Assembly (NCBI RefSeq): GCF_040199715.1 | Contig: NZ_JBEFNA010000003.1 | Location: 1 to 64,000, forward strand | Direction of reading: 5' to 3' | Origin: Fusobacterium sp. SYSU M8D902 | Lineage (GTDB): Bacteria; Fusobacteriota; Fusobacteriia; Fusobacteriales; Fusobacteriaceae | Length of the DNA stretch: 64,000 bases | Part shown: in pieces, positions 35,297 to 44,737 of the stretch | How positions within the stretch are numbered: the first letter of the stretch is position 1 | Layout of the letters: each line of letters begins with the position of its first letter | Notes under the pieces: generated by a model | Told to the model about the DNA's origin: nothing | The model's database searches: none | The model's input: the letters and a program-made list of their open reading frames with translations, nothing else | Program-made: the position numbers and the translations under genes

Positions 35297-36257
35297 AAGA
35301 ATGAGATCAATATTGACAGTATTATTTATAATAGTAGCATTAGTAGTTTTTTTATTTGCTAATTCATTGAGAAAAAATCCAGAGTTGGATAAGAATAGTA
35401 GTTATCTGATAATTGGAAAAGATAATTTAATAGCTGTTTATCAAGATAGATTAGCAGTAAAGATCCCTTTTGATATAAACATAGATAAGGAACAGACAAT
35501 TAGAGAGTTGGTAAATAATAAGAATGAAGAAGAGGTATTGAAAGTAGTAAATAAAATATTACCAGTTTCACTAAATAACTATATGAGAGTAAGTTATGGA
35601 CAGGTAAAATTAAATGTTAGAAATTCAAAAAATATACCTGAAACAATTATAGATAATAAGAGATACATAGTTACTTCAAGTATGTATTCAATGTTTGACT
35701 CATTGTATAATAACGCTAAAAATAAAAACGAGGTAAATGAAAATATAATAGTAGATGTTTTAAACGGAAATGATATTAATGGTTATGCTAGAAAGACTGG
35801 AGAGAGATTAAAAGAGAAATTGGGAGTTAAGTATAATGCAGCTAACTATGAAAATAGCTTAGATGAGAGTTATATTATACTTAATGATATATCTGTAGAT
35901 AAAGCTCAAGAGATAGTTATGCAGATAAATGAAAAATACTTAAAAATTCAACAAGTACCTAGTGTACCAACACTAGCTAACATTGTTATAGTATTGGGAA
36001 AAGAGAAAAATATAGATTTTTCAATAGATGTAACAGGAGATAATGATAGTAAGATTAAATCTGCTGTGGAAAATTTAAAGAAAGATGGATATAAAAATAT
36101 AAAGAGCGGAACTGATAAGAGTAAGGCAGAAAGCTCAATAATTGAGTATGCACCAGAGGATTATTTCATAGCTTATAAAATTTCTAAAGTATTGAATATA
36201 GATAATTTAATTGAGAAGTCAGATTTAAAAAATAAAATCAATATAATTGTAAAGTAG
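35289..36257 (+). CDS. Membrane-anchored protein with LytR C-terminal-like domains
   Basis: A 322-residue protein with one N-terminal membrane anchor (residues about 7-26) and an extracytoplasmic part. The segment around residues 153-195 (NIIVDVLNGNDINGYARKTGERL) matches the LytR_C fold, and a weaker second copy follows at about 245-320. The catalytic LCP domain of LytR-CpsA-Psr proteins is absent. It is encoded 8 nt inside the end of mtaB and upstream of an MreD-like gene and PBP2, so a role in cell-wall elongation is a reasonable inference. Confidence 0.72.
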   Translation: MNRRMRSILTVLFIIVALVVFLFANSLRKNPELDKNSSYLIIGKDNLIAVYQDRLAVKIPFDINIDKEQTIRELVNNKNEEEVLKVVNKILPVSLNNYMRVSYGQVKLNVRNSKNIPETIIDNKRYIVTSSMYSMFDSLYNNAKNKNEVNENIIVDVLNGNDINGYARKTGERLKEKLGVKYNAANYENSLDESYIILNDISVDKAQEIVMQINEKYLKIQQVPSVPTLANIVIVLGKEKNIDFSIDVTGDNDSKIKSAVENLKKDGYKNIKSGTDKSKAESSIIEYAPEDYFIAYKISKVLNIDNLIEKSDLKNKINIIVK

Positions 36258-36265
36258 GAAGTTAT

Positions 36266-36682
36266 ATGTTATATGTATTATCTATTTTAGGCGTGTTCTT
36301 AGAGGTTAGTTTGCCTTTTAATGCTAATTTTTTAGTTGTTGCTCTAAGTTTTTTAGTTTATTTAATAGGAGCAAAGAGAGAAAAAAATATCTTAATAATA
36401 GGTATAATGGCTTTTATTTTATCACTACAAACAAATGATTTTTTCATAATAATGACAGTTTTTATCTGTAGTTATTATCTGTTAGATTTTTTGTTTTTAC
36501 ATTTATCATATAGTAAGAGTAATATTTTAATTTTTTCTTTAATACAGGGAGTTATCTATGCGATATTATCCTATAGAAATTTAAAAGCTACATATGTAGT
36601 GGCTAATATCATAGGTTTTGTAGTATTGAACTATGTTTATATTTGTATTTCCAAAAGAAAAGATAAGAGTATTAAAGGATAA
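36266..36682 (+). CDS. MreD-like integral membrane protein
   Basis: A 138-residue protein with about five hydrophobic segments and no clear motif. Its size, membrane character and place directly before PBP2 (mrdA) match rod-shape protein MreD in mre-mrd clusters. MreD is poorly conserved, so this is a context-based call. mreB and mreC are not in the window. Confidence 0.6.
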   Translation: MLYVLSILGVFLEVSLPFNANFLVVALSFLVYLIGAKREKNILIIGIMAFILSLQTNDFFIIMTVFICSYYLLDFLFLHLSYSKSNILIFSLIQGVIYAILSYRNLKATYVVANIIGFVVLNYVYICISKRKDKSIKG

Positions 36683-36687
36683 TAGAG

Positions 36688-38520
36688 ATGAAGAAAATAA
36701 AAAGAAGGAATATTGGAATAAAACTTGGGGAAGACAGCAGCTCAAGAAATATAATTGTAAAAGGTTTTATGCTGTTGGTATTTATACTTATAGGAATGAG
36801 AATGTTGTATCTTCAAGTCCTAAGGGGTGATGAATACTCATATCTTTCGGAAAAAAATAGATTTAAGATAAAGAAAATAGATGCTCCTAGAGGAAAAATT
36901 TATGATTCTAAGGGGAGATTGATAGTAACTAATGGATCTGGTTATAGATTGGTTTATCTCTATGAGAGAAAGCAAAATCCAGAAGTTGTAAAGGAGATAA
37001 GCACTTTAACAGGGTATCCAGAGGAGTTTATAACTAAGAGAATAAGATATGGAGAGATATTTCCATATACTAGAGAGAATGTAATAATAGAGGATTTAAA
37101 TCCAGATGTTGCCCATAAGATTATGGAAAAATTAATGGATTATCCATATTTACAAGTACAAGTATATTCAAAAAGAAGATATTTATTTGATTCTGTGGCA
37201 GCACATAGCATAGGATATGTAAAAAAAATATCAGAAAAAGAGTATGAAAAGCTAAAAGATGAGGGGTATAGTCCAAGAGATGTCATAGGAAAAGATGGAT
37301 TAGAGAGTGAATATGACAGAAAACTGCAGGGTGAAGATGGCTTTGAATATATTGAAGTAAATGCTTTGAATAAATTACAGAGAAAAGTCGAAAGAAAGAA
37401 AATGCCTGTACCTGGTGAGGACATGTATATCACTTTAGATATGGAGTTACAAGAGTATATGGAGCAACAGTTCAAAAAAGATGGTAGAGCAGGAGCTTTT
37501 GTAGCTATTAATCCTAAAAATGGAGAGATATTAACCTTGGTAAGTTATCCGACTTACTCATTAAATACTTTTAGCTCACAGATTTCATATGATGAATGGA
37601 ATAAGATTATAAATGATCCTAGAAAACCACTTTCAAATAAGGCTATAGCTGGGGAGTACCCACCTGGCTCAGTATTTAAAGTAGTTTCAGCTGTAGCTTT
37701 TTTAGAGAATGGGGTTGATCCTAAGGATACATATTATGATAAAACTGGGTATTATCAAATAGGAAAATGGAAGTGGAGAGCTTGGAAAGCTGGGGGACAT
37801 GGTTATACTGATATGAAAAAATCAATAGTAGAATCAGCCAATCCATACTATTACAAAAATGCAGATATGATAGGTCATAAACCTATAATAGACACAGCTT
37901 CCTCTTTTGGTTTGGGAAAGAGAACAGGAATTGATATTCCAGGAGAGAAGAGAGGCTTACTTCCAGATGTAGCTTGGAAGAAAAAGATGATAGGAAGTAG
38001 TTGGTTTAAAGGGGATACTATACTATTATCAATAGGACAAGGATATCTTTTAGTAACACCATTACAAATAGCAAATGTATACGCAGCAATAGCTAATCGA
38101 GGAGAGGTTTATACTCCACACTTAGTTAAGGAGTTTCAAGATTCAAAGGGAAATATCTATCCTGTAGAATTACATGAACAAAAGATAAAGACATATCCAA
38201 AGTCATATTATAATGTATTAAATGATGCCTTAGTGGCAACTGTATCTCAAGACAACGGAACAACCAAAGTCTTAAGAACACCAGGAATGCAGGTTGCAGC
38301 AAAGAGTGGATCAGCTCAGAATGCTCACTCTAAAATAACACACGCTTGGGTAGCTGGATATTTTCCAGCTGATAATCCTGAAATAGTTTTTGCTACTATA
38401 CTAGAAGGTGCTGGTGGTGGTGGTGCTGTTGCTGGAGGAATGACGAGAAAATTTATTGATAAATACCTAGAGATAAAAAATAGAGAAAGAGAAGAAAAAG
38501 AGAGTGAAATTAAGAATTAA
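36688..38520 (+). CDS. mrdA: Penicillin-binding protein 2 (elongation transpeptidase)
   Basis: A 610-residue class B PBP that crosslinks peptidoglycan during lateral growth. It has one N-terminal membrane segment (about 25-42), a PBP dimerisation domain (RGKIYDSKG), and the transpeptidase motifs SVFK (Ser328, Lys331), SAN (383-385) and KSG (539-541). The ATG follows 5 nt after the MreD-like stop. The elongasome partner RodA is not in the window. Confidence 0.93.
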   Translation: MKKIKRRNIGIKLGEDSSSRNIIVKGFMLLVFILIGMRMLYLQVLRGDEYSYLSEKNRFKIKKIDAPRGKIYDSKGRLIVTNGSGYRLVYLYERKQNPEVVKEISTLTGYPEEFITKRIRYGEIFPYTRENVIIEDLNPDVAHKIMEKLMDYPYLQVQVYSKRRYLFDSVAAHSIGYVKKISEKEYEKLKDEGYSPRDVIGKDGLESEYDRKLQGEDGFEYIEVNALNKLQRKVERKKMPVPGEDMYITLDMELQEYMEQQFKKDGRAGAFVAINPKNGEILTLVSYPTYSLNTFSSQISYDEWNKIINDPRKPLSNKAIAGEYPPGSVFKVVSAVAFLENGVDPKDTYYDKTGYYQIGKWKWRAWKAGGHGYTDMKKSIVESANPYYYKNADMIGHKPIIDTASSFGLGKRTGIDIPGEKRGLLPDVAWKKKMIGSSWFKGDTILLSIGQGYLLVTPLQIANVYAAIANRGEVYTPHLVKEFQDSKGNIYPVELHEQKIKTYPKSYYNVLNDALVATVSQDNGTTKVLRTPGMQVAAKSGSAQNAHSKITHAWVAGYFPADNPEIVFATILEGAGGGGAVAGGMTRKFIDKYLEIKNREREEKESEIKN

Positions 38521-38561
38521 ATTTGTAATGGTGGAGGTAAAATAAGGAAAAAGGAGAGAAA

Positions 38562-40454
38562 ATGTTAAGGACAGAAAAAGGCAGTATTAATCAAGAGAAG
38601 AAAAGAAGACTTGAAAAAAAATTAAAGCTAGAAAATACTAGTGGAGTAGATGGTATAAAAGAAAAAATAAAGGCTATTAAAGCTGGAATAAAAGAGCTAA
38701 AGGGTGAAAAGCCTAAAAAAGTAACTAAAGAGGTAAAAGATTTAGATAAAGTAGTAGTAAGTGATACAAAAGAGATTAAGAGTGCAAAAGAGGAGAAAAT
38801 GTATGTTATTCCTCTAGGTGGATTGGAAGAGGTAGGAAAAAATAGTACTGTAATCCAATATAGAGATGAGATTATAATAATTGATTCTGGAGTTATATTT
38901 CCAGATGATAACTTGCTAGGAATAGATCTAGTTATCCCAGATTTTAGCTTTTTAGAAAACAATAAAGATAAGATAAAGGGATTATTTATTACACATGGAC
39001 ATGAGGATCATATAGGATCAATTCCATATCTTTACCAAAAAATTGATAAGAGTGTTCCAATGTTTGGAGGAAAATTAACTCTTGCACTAGCTAAATCAAA
39101 ATTTGAAAATGGTTTTGGAAAAGATATCCCTAAGATGAAAGAGGTAAAGGGAAGAAGTAAGATAAAAGTAGGAAAATACTTTACTGTAGAATTTATAAAA
39201 ATAACTCACTCAATAACAGATGCTTATTCTATTTTTGTAACAACTCCAGCTGGAACAGTATTCCATACAGGAGATTTTAAGATAGATCTAACTCCAGTAG
39301 ATGGAGAGGGAGTAGATTTTGCTAGATTATCTCAAATAGGAGAGCAAGGAGTAGATCTAATGCTTTCAGACTCAACAAACTCTGAGGTAGATGGATTTAC
39401 ACCATCAGAAAGAAGTGTTGGAGAGGCATTTAAAGTGGAGTTTTCAAAAGCTAAAGGAAGAATAATAGTGGCAGCTTTTGCTTCACACGTACATAGATTA
39501 CAACAGATAGTAAATGTTGCACAGGAGTATGGAAGAAAGATAGCCATAGATGGAAGAAGCTTGGTTAAAGTTTTTGAGATAGCAGGTAGTTTAGGTTATT
39601 TAAATGTTCCTAATGATATGATGGTACCATTGTCAGAGGTTGATAGCTTGAAGGATAACAAAGTTGTAATACTTTGTACTGGAACACAGGGAGAACCAAT
39701 GGCAGCTCTTTCAAGAATAGCTAAAAATATGCATAAACATATAAAGATAAAAGAGGGAGATACAGTAATAATATCTGCTACTCCAATACCTGGAAATGAG
39801 AGAGCAGTATCCAATAATATAAATAATTTATTAAAATATGATGCTCAGGTTGTATTTAAAAAGATAGCAGGAATACATGTTTCTGGTCATGGAAGTAAAG
39901 ATGAGCAAAAATTGATGTTGAATCTGATAAAACCTAAGTATTTTATGCCTGTTCACGGAGAACATAAGATGCTAAAGGCTCATAAAGATACAGCTATAGA
40001 GACTGGAGTACCTAAGAATAATATCATAATAGCTCAAAATGGTAGTAAGATAGAAGTGACAAAATCAGGTGCAAAGATAAAGGGAAAAGTTAATGCAGGT
40101 TGCACTCTTGTAGATGGTTTAGGTGTCGGAGATATAGGAAATATTGTTTTAAAAGACAGACAACAACTATCTCAAGATGGAGTTGTAGTAATAGTTTTCA
40201 CTTTAGATAAGAGAACAGGAAAGATAGTTGCAGGTCCTGATATAGTGACAAGAGGATTTGTTTACTCAAAAGAGTCAGATGATATAATTAAAGAGGCGAT
40301 AGAGAGTATAAAAGAAAAAATAGACGATACACAGAACTATTATTCAAAAGACTGGGGTCTATTAAAGAATTTAACAAGAGATATAGCAGCAAAATATTTT
40401 TATAATAAGACAAAAAGAAACCCAATGATATTACCAATTATAATGGAAGTATAG
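38562..40454 (+). CDS. rnj: Ribonuclease J with charged N-terminal extension
   Basis: A 630-residue metallo-beta-lactamase/beta-CASP nuclease that degrades and matures RNA 5'-3' and internally. The metal motif THGHEDHIGS and the C-terminal HGEHKM are clear. Homology to typical RNase J (about 555 residues) begins at Met80, MYVIPLGGLEEVGKN; residues 1-79 are lysine/glutamate-rich. The first start has AAGGAG 5 nt upstream; Met80 (ATG 38799) also has GAGG 5 nt upstream and could be a second start. Only one RNase J is seen here. Confidence 0.94.
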   Translation: MLRTEKGSINQEKKRRLEKKLKLENTSGVDGIKEKIKAIKAGIKELKGEKPKKVTKEVKDLDKVVVSDTKEIKSAKEEKMYVIPLGGLEEVGKNSTVIQYRDEIIIIDSGVIFPDDNLLGIDLVIPDFSFLENNKDKIKGLFITHGHEDHIGSIPYLYQKIDKSVPMFGGKLTLALAKSKFENGFGKDIPKMKEVKGRSKIKVGKYFTVEFIKITHSITDAYSIFVTTPAGTVFHTGDFKIDLTPVDGEGVDFARLSQIGEQGVDLMLSDSTNSEVDGFTPSERSVGEAFKVEFSKAKGRIIVAAFASHVHRLQQIVNVAQEYGRKIAIDGRSLVKVFEIAGSLGYLNVPNDMMVPLSEVDSLKDNKVVILCTGTQGEPMAALSRIAKNMHKHIKIKEGDTVIISATPIPGNERAVSNNINNLLKYDAQVVFKKIAGIHVSGHGSKDEQKLMLNLIKPKYFMPVHGEHKMLKAHKDTAIETGVPKNNIIIAQNGSKIEVTKSGAKIKGKVNAGCTLVDGLGVGDIGNIVLKDRQQLSQDGVVVIVFTLDKRTGKIVAGPDIVTRGFVYSKESDDIIKEAIESIKEKIDDTQNYYSKDWGLLKNLTRDIAAKYFYNKTKRNPMILPIIMEV

Positions 40455-40471
40455 GAGAAAAGGAGAAGAAG

Positions 40472-40777
40472 ATGGAATTAACAAGTAAAAGAAGAGCATA
40501 TTTAAGAAAGAGAGCACACGATTTAGATGCATTAGTAAGAATAGGAAAAGATGGTATAACAGATAATCTAATTCAAAGTATATTAGATGCTATTGATTCA
40601 AGAGAGCTTATAAAAGTTAAGATACTTCAAAATTGTGAAGAGGAAAAAGGGGAGATAATGGAGCAATTATCTCAATGTAAAGAGTTTGAAGTAGTAGGAA
40701 TAATTGGAAGAACTATAATCTTATTTAGAGAAAATGAAGAAAAACCAGTAATTTCTTTAGAATTAAAAAATATATAA
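40472..40777 (+). CDS. yhbY: YhbY-type CRM-domain RNA-binding protein
   Basis: A 101-residue protein made of one CRM domain: TSKRRAYLRKRAHDLDALVRIGKDG, then the RELIKVKIL strand and the GR(T)IILFR end. Homologues associate with pre-50S ribosomal subunits. It lies 17 nt after the RNase J gene and before a DUF212 gene. GGAGAAGA precedes the ATG. Confidence 0.93.
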   Translation: MELTSKRRAYLRKRAHDLDALVRIGKDGITDNLIQSILDAIDSRELIKVKILQNCEEEKGEIMEQLSQCKEFEVVGIIGRTIILFRENEEKPVISLELKNI

Positions 40778-40793
40778 GTAAGGGGATATAAGT

Positions 40794-41279
40794 ATGAGTC
40801 CCGGGATAATTTTTGGCAATAGGGTACTAGATGTAGTTTTTGTAGCTTGGTTTATAGCACAATTTTATAAGGTGATTAGTTCAATCTTTATAGAAAAAAG
40901 ACTGAACATAAGAAGAATGTGGGAGACAGGTGGTATGCCCAGCTCCCACAGTTCTACAGTTTCTTGTTTAACAACATGCATAGGTATTCGTTATGGAACA
41001 AGTAGCGACTTATTTGCTATCTCAATAATATTGTCAGGAATAGTTATGTATGATGCTACAGGAATTAGAAGGGCAGCAGGAAAACAAGCAGGAGTAATAA
41101 ATCAGTTTGTTGAAAAGATACCTCTTATATTAGGACAGAAAAGATATGAGAGATATTTTGGATTGGAGAAAAGTGAAAAGTTAAAGGAGCTTTTGGGACA
41201 TACACCATTTGAGGTATTGATTGGGTGTATTTCAGGAATAGTAGTTGGTTTGGTTTTCATGAAGTATTTACAGGGGTAG
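40794..41279 (+). CDS. Divergent PAP2 family membrane protein (DUF212)
   Basis: A 161-residue membrane protein with about four hydrophobic segments. The conserved GGMPSSHSS and DATGIRRAAGKQA motifs are those of the DUF212/YuiD group, distantly related to PAP2 phosphatases. A lipid phosphate, perhaps an isoprenoid, may be the substrate. dxs, the first isoprenoid-pathway gene, follows 5 nt later, which fits but does not prove that idea. Confidence 0.85.
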   Translation: MSPGIIFGNRVLDVVFVAWFIAQFYKVISSIFIEKRLNIRRMWETGGMPSSHSSTVSCLTTCIGIRYGTSSDLFAISIILSGIVMYDATGIRRAAGKQAGVINQFVEKIPLILGQKRYERYFGLEKSEKLKELLGHTPFEVLIGCISGIVVGLVFMKYLQG

Positions 41280-41284
41280 GATAG

Positions 41285-43111
41285 ATGAAGAGTATACAAG
41301 AGATGAATATAGAAGAAATGAATAATAAGGCAGAAAGCATAAGAAAAACTCTAATTGAAACAGTGAGTAAAAATGGTGGACATCTATCTTCTAACCTTGG
41401 GATAGTTGAACTGACTCTATGCTTACATAAAGTTTTTGATTTTTCAAAAGATAGATTACTATTTGATGTTGGACATCAGTCATATGTCCATAAATTACTT
41501 ACTGGAAGAGATAAAGACTTTCATACTCTAAGAAAAAGAGGTGGAATAGGACCATTTAGTGATCCTAAAGAGAGTGACACAGATCCATTTATATCTGGAC
41601 ATGCAGGGACAGCTCTTTCAGCAGGAGCAGGGATAGCAATGGGATCTCCAGAGAAAAAAGTAGTTGTGGTAGTAGGAGATGCATCAATATCAAATGGACA
41701 CTCATTAGAAGCACTTAACAATATAGGTGGAAATAAACTGAAAAATCTTATTATTATTTTAAATGATAATGAGATGTCAATAGGAAAAAATGTTGGCTCA
41801 CTTTCAAGGTTTTTTGGGAAATTTATGGTAAGTGAGAAGTATATGAACTTTAGAGATGATGTCAAAGGGATTATAAAAAAGATAAAAATAGCTGATGGAG
41901 TTTCTAATACATTGGAAAGAATGGAGTCTTCGGTAAAAAACTTTTTCCTACCTTTGAGTATGTTAGAGAGCCTTGGATTTAAATTTTTTGGTGTCTTAGA
42001 TGGGCATAATATGGAGGAACTACTTTCAACTCTTAACAAGATAAAAAATATGGAGGGTCCAATATTTATTCATATTAAAACTCAAAAGGGAAAGGGTTAC
42101 TCTTATGCTGAAGAGGACAAGGAGAAGTTTCATGGAATATCTCCATTTAATATGGAAACGGGAACTACAGCTTCAAGTATGAAGACATATTCAAGTATAT
42201 TTGGAGAGGAGATAGTTAAATTAGCTGAAGAGGATAAGGATATATTTGCTATCTGTTCTGGTATGGTTAAGGGAACAGGCTTGGGAGAGTTTTTTAAGAG
42301 GTTTCCAGAGAAAGCTATAGATACAGGAATAGCAGAAGGATATGCTGTAACCTTTGCTGGTGGATTGGCAACACAGGGTAAAAAACCTTATGTAGCTATC
42401 TATTCAACTTTTTTACAAAGGGGATATAGTCAACTGATACACGATATATCTTTACAAAAGTTACCAGTTAGATTTATAGTTGATAGAGCTGGAATTGTAG
42501 GAGAGGACGGAAAGACTCACAATGGATTGTATGATCTTTCAGTATTTTTAACAATTCCAAATTATACTGTAATGGCACCTGCCACATCCAAGGAGTTAGT
42601 GGAGATGCTGGAGTTTTCTAAGGAGTTTCAAGAGGGACCACTAGTAATTAGAATACCTAGAGAGATAGAGTATAATATAGCTGAAGAGAATAGATTCAGA
42701 TTGGGAAAATGGAATGAGATAAGAAAAGGAAAAGAAAATCTTTTTATAGCTACTGGAAGTATGGTAAAAGAGATTTTAAGTATAGAGGATAGATTAAAAT
42801 CTAAAGGAATAGAGGGAACAATAGTAAATGCATCGACACTTAAACCTTTGGATGAAGAGTATCTTTTAGATTGTGTAAATAAATATGAGAATATATTTGT
42901 TTTAGAAGAAGCCTATGAGAAAAATTCTTTTGGAAGTAGTATAATGGAATTTTACAACAAAAGGAATATAAGTAAGATAATAAAAAAAATATCTATAGAA
43001 AATGGAGCTATACCTCACGGTAAGAGAGATGGACTTTTGGAAGAGTTTGGGTTAAGAGGCGAAAATTTAATAGGAAGAATTGAGGAAAAAATAGATGCAA
43101 GAAAAGAATAA
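41285..43111 (+). CDS. dxs: 1-deoxy-D-xylulose-5-phosphate synthase
   Basis: A 608-residue thiamin-diphosphate enzyme that makes DXP from pyruvate and glyceraldehyde 3-phosphate, the first step of the MEP isoprenoid pathway. The TPP motif GDASISNGHSLEALNN, the N-terminal FDVGHQSYVHKLLTGR and the C-terminal transketolase DRAGIVGEDG motif are visible. It is slightly shorter than typical (about 620). ispA lies at 55171. It overlaps the next gene by 17 nt. Confidence 0.96.
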   Translation: MKSIQEMNIEEMNNKAESIRKTLIETVSKNGGHLSSNLGIVELTLCLHKVFDFSKDRLLFDVGHQSYVHKLLTGRDKDFHTLRKRGGIGPFSDPKESDTDPFISGHAGTALSAGAGIAMGSPEKKVVVVVGDASISNGHSLEALNNIGGNKLKNLIIILNDNEMSIGKNVGSLSRFFGKFMVSEKYMNFRDDVKGIIKKIKIADGVSNTLERMESSVKNFFLPLSMLESLGFKFFGVLDGHNMEELLSTLNKIKNMEGPIFIHIKTQKGKGYSYAEEDKEKFHGISPFNMETGTTASSMKTYSSIFGEEIVKLAEEDKDIFAICSGMVKGTGLGEFFKRFPEKAIDTGIAEGYAVTFAGGLATQGKKPYVAIYSTFLQRGYSQLIHDISLQKLPVRFIVDRAGIVGEDGKTHNGLYDLSVFLTIPNYTVMAPATSKELVEMLEFSKEFQEGPLVIRIPREIEYNIAEENRFRLGKWNEIRKGKENLFIATGSMVKEILSIEDRLKSKGIEGTIVNASTLKPLDEEYLLDCVNKYENIFVLEEAYEKNSFGSSIMEFYNKRNISKIIKKISIENGAIPHGKRDGLLEEFGLRGENLIGRIEEKIDARKE

Positions 43112-43919
43112 AAAAGCATTAGAATTTATAAACTCTCTTTTAAATCTAGAGATGGTACAAGATTTAGAGCTTTTTGATGATCAGGGAGTAAAGGTGTCAA
43201 CTCACACATATGATGTTTTAAAAATTTCAATAGATGAATTAAAAAGAGATTATAGAACATATTTAGAGGCTAAAGAGAGAGTTGATTTTTTTGCTCTAAC
43301 AGTTGGAATTATAATACATGACTTAAGTAAGGGAAGTATAAGAAAAACTGAAGAAAAATTCTCACATTCTCAGATGATGCTAAAGAAACCAGAGTATATC
43401 ACAAAAGAGGCAGAAAAAGTATTAAAAGAGATAGAAGAGAAGATAGGTATGGAGTTAAAGGATAATATAAAGAAGAATATAATCCATATAGTTCTTTCTC
43501 ATCATGGTAAATGGGGAAAGATTCAACCTAATAGTAAAGAGGCTCACATAGTACATAGAGCTGATATGTATTCAGCTAAATATCATAGAATAAATCCTAT
43601 TGGAGCAGATAAGATTTTGGAATTGATGGCTAAGGGTGTCCAATTAGATGATATTCCAGAGAGATTAAACTGTACTCAAGGAGTTATAAAGGATAGGTTA
43701 AAGAGGGCTAAACAGGAGTTGAAGGTAAAGACTACTAAACAACTTTTGAACTACTATAAAAAGAATAAAAAAATTCCAATTGGAGATAACTTTTTTATTC
43801 AAAGAGTAAGAGAGACAGAGAAGTTAAAAAGAATAGTTGATAAAAAAGGATTTAAAAATATAATGTTAGAAAGTCCTCTTTTATCATATATGATAGATGA
43901 GGAGATCTTTAAAATCTGA
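43095..43919 (+). CDS. HD-domain hydrolase with C-terminal helix-turn-helix-like region
   Basis: A 274-residue protein. The HD-site residues are in IIHDLSKG, IVLSHHGKWG and EAHIVHRADMYSA, which resembles the HD part of YhaM 3'-5' exoribonucleases. The N-terminal OB fold of YhaM is absent, and a helical region with a helix-turn-helix look (DDIPERLNCTQGVIKDRLKRA, about 193-213) follows. The substrate is unknown; RNA is a guess from the family resemblance. Its start lies inside dxs. Confidence 0.75.
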   Translation: MQEKNKKALEFINSLLNLEMVQDLELFDDQGVKVSTHTYDVLKISIDELKRDYRTYLEAKERVDFFALTVGIIIHDLSKGSIRKTEEKFSHSQMMLKKPEYITKEAEKVLKEIEEKIGMELKDNIKKNIIHIVLSHHGKWGKIQPNSKEAHIVHRADMYSAKYHRINPIGADKILELMAKGVQLDDIPERLNCTQGVIKDRLKRAKQELKVKTTKQLLNYYKKNKKIPIGDNFFIQRVRETEKLKRIVDKKGFKNIMLESPLLSYMIDEEIFKI

Positions 43920-43927
43920 GGTGCAAT

Positions 43928-44737
43928 ATGAAAGAGAGATTAGATGTTTTACTTGTAAAAAGAGGTTTTTATCCGGACAAGGAGAAGGCACAAAGAGCAA
44001 TTATGGCTGGACTTGTAATAGTAGATGATAAAAAAATCGACAAGAGTGGAACTATGATAAAATCAGATAAAGAATTGAACATAAGAATAAAGGGAGATTC
44101 TTTAAAATATGTGAGTCGTGGTGGACTGAAGTTAGAGAAGGCTGTATCAGTTTTTTCTCTAGATTTTTTAGGAAAAAAAGTTTTGGATGTGGGAGCATCA
44201 ACAGGTGGATTTACTGATTGTGCTTTACAAAATGGAGCTGAATTTGTATATTCAGTGGATGTTGGAACAAATCAATTGGATTGGAAATTGAGAAATAATT
44301 TACAAGTAAAATCTATAGAAAATATGCATATTAAAGATTTAACTCTTGAAGATATTGACAACAGTGAGATAGATTATATAGTTATGGATGTATCTTTTAT
44401 ATCTATAAGAAAGATAATTGGAGATCTAGTTAAATTTTTTAAACCTGAAACAAAGTTGATGGCTTTGATAAAACCACAATTTGAGGTTGAAAAAGAGTAT
44501 ATAGAAAAAGGTGGACTAGTAAAAAACGACGATAAGCATATAGAGGTTATAAAAGAGATTATAGAGTATGGGAGAGCAGAGGGACTTTATTTAGAAGGAC
44601 TTGACTTTTCACCTATAACAGGAACTAAAGGAAATGTAGAGTATATTTCACTATTTGGAAAAGATCCAGCAAAAGAGATAAGTGTAAATATAGATGAAGT
44701 TGTAAAAATGGGGAGAAATTTAGGAGGGTCAATATGA
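43928..44737 (+). CDS. tlyA: TlyA family rRNA 2'-O-methyltransferase
   Basis: A 269-residue protein with an N-terminal S4 RNA-binding domain (RLDVLLVKRGFYPDKEKAQRAI) and an FtsJ-like methyltransferase domain (KVLDVGASTGGFTDC). TlyA of mycobacteria methylates 16S and 23S rRNA cytidines. Many homologues are misnamed haemolysins; there is no reason to expect haemolysis. Its stop overlaps the ctpA start by 4 nt. Confidence 0.9.
   Translation: MKERLDVLLVKRGFYPDKEKAQRAIMAGLVIVDDKKIDKSGTMIKSDKELNIRIKGDSLKYVSRGGLKLEKAVSVFSLDFLGKKVLDVGASTGGFTDCALQNGAEFVYSVDVGTNQLDWKLRNNLQVKSIENMHIKDLTLEDIDNSEIDYIVMDVSFISIRKIIGDLVKFFKPETKLMALIKPQFEVEKEYIEKGGLVKNDDKHIEVIKEIIEYGRAEGLYLEGLDFSPITGTKGNVEYISLFGKDPAKEISVNIDEVVKMGRNLGGSI

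Noticed and set aside
41521-42039. A 172-codon open frame antisense to dxs, and similar long antisense frames at 46952-47506, 51090-51644 and 63180-63770
   Set aside because: Each lies opposite a conserved gene, has the serine/isoleucine/phenylalanine-rich composition expected of antisense translation of AT-rich codons, and lacks a ribosome binding site.
43928-44737. Haemolysin annotation for the TlyA family gene
   Set aside because: The S4 plus FtsJ-like layout is that of an RNA methyltransferase; the haemolysin name is historical.
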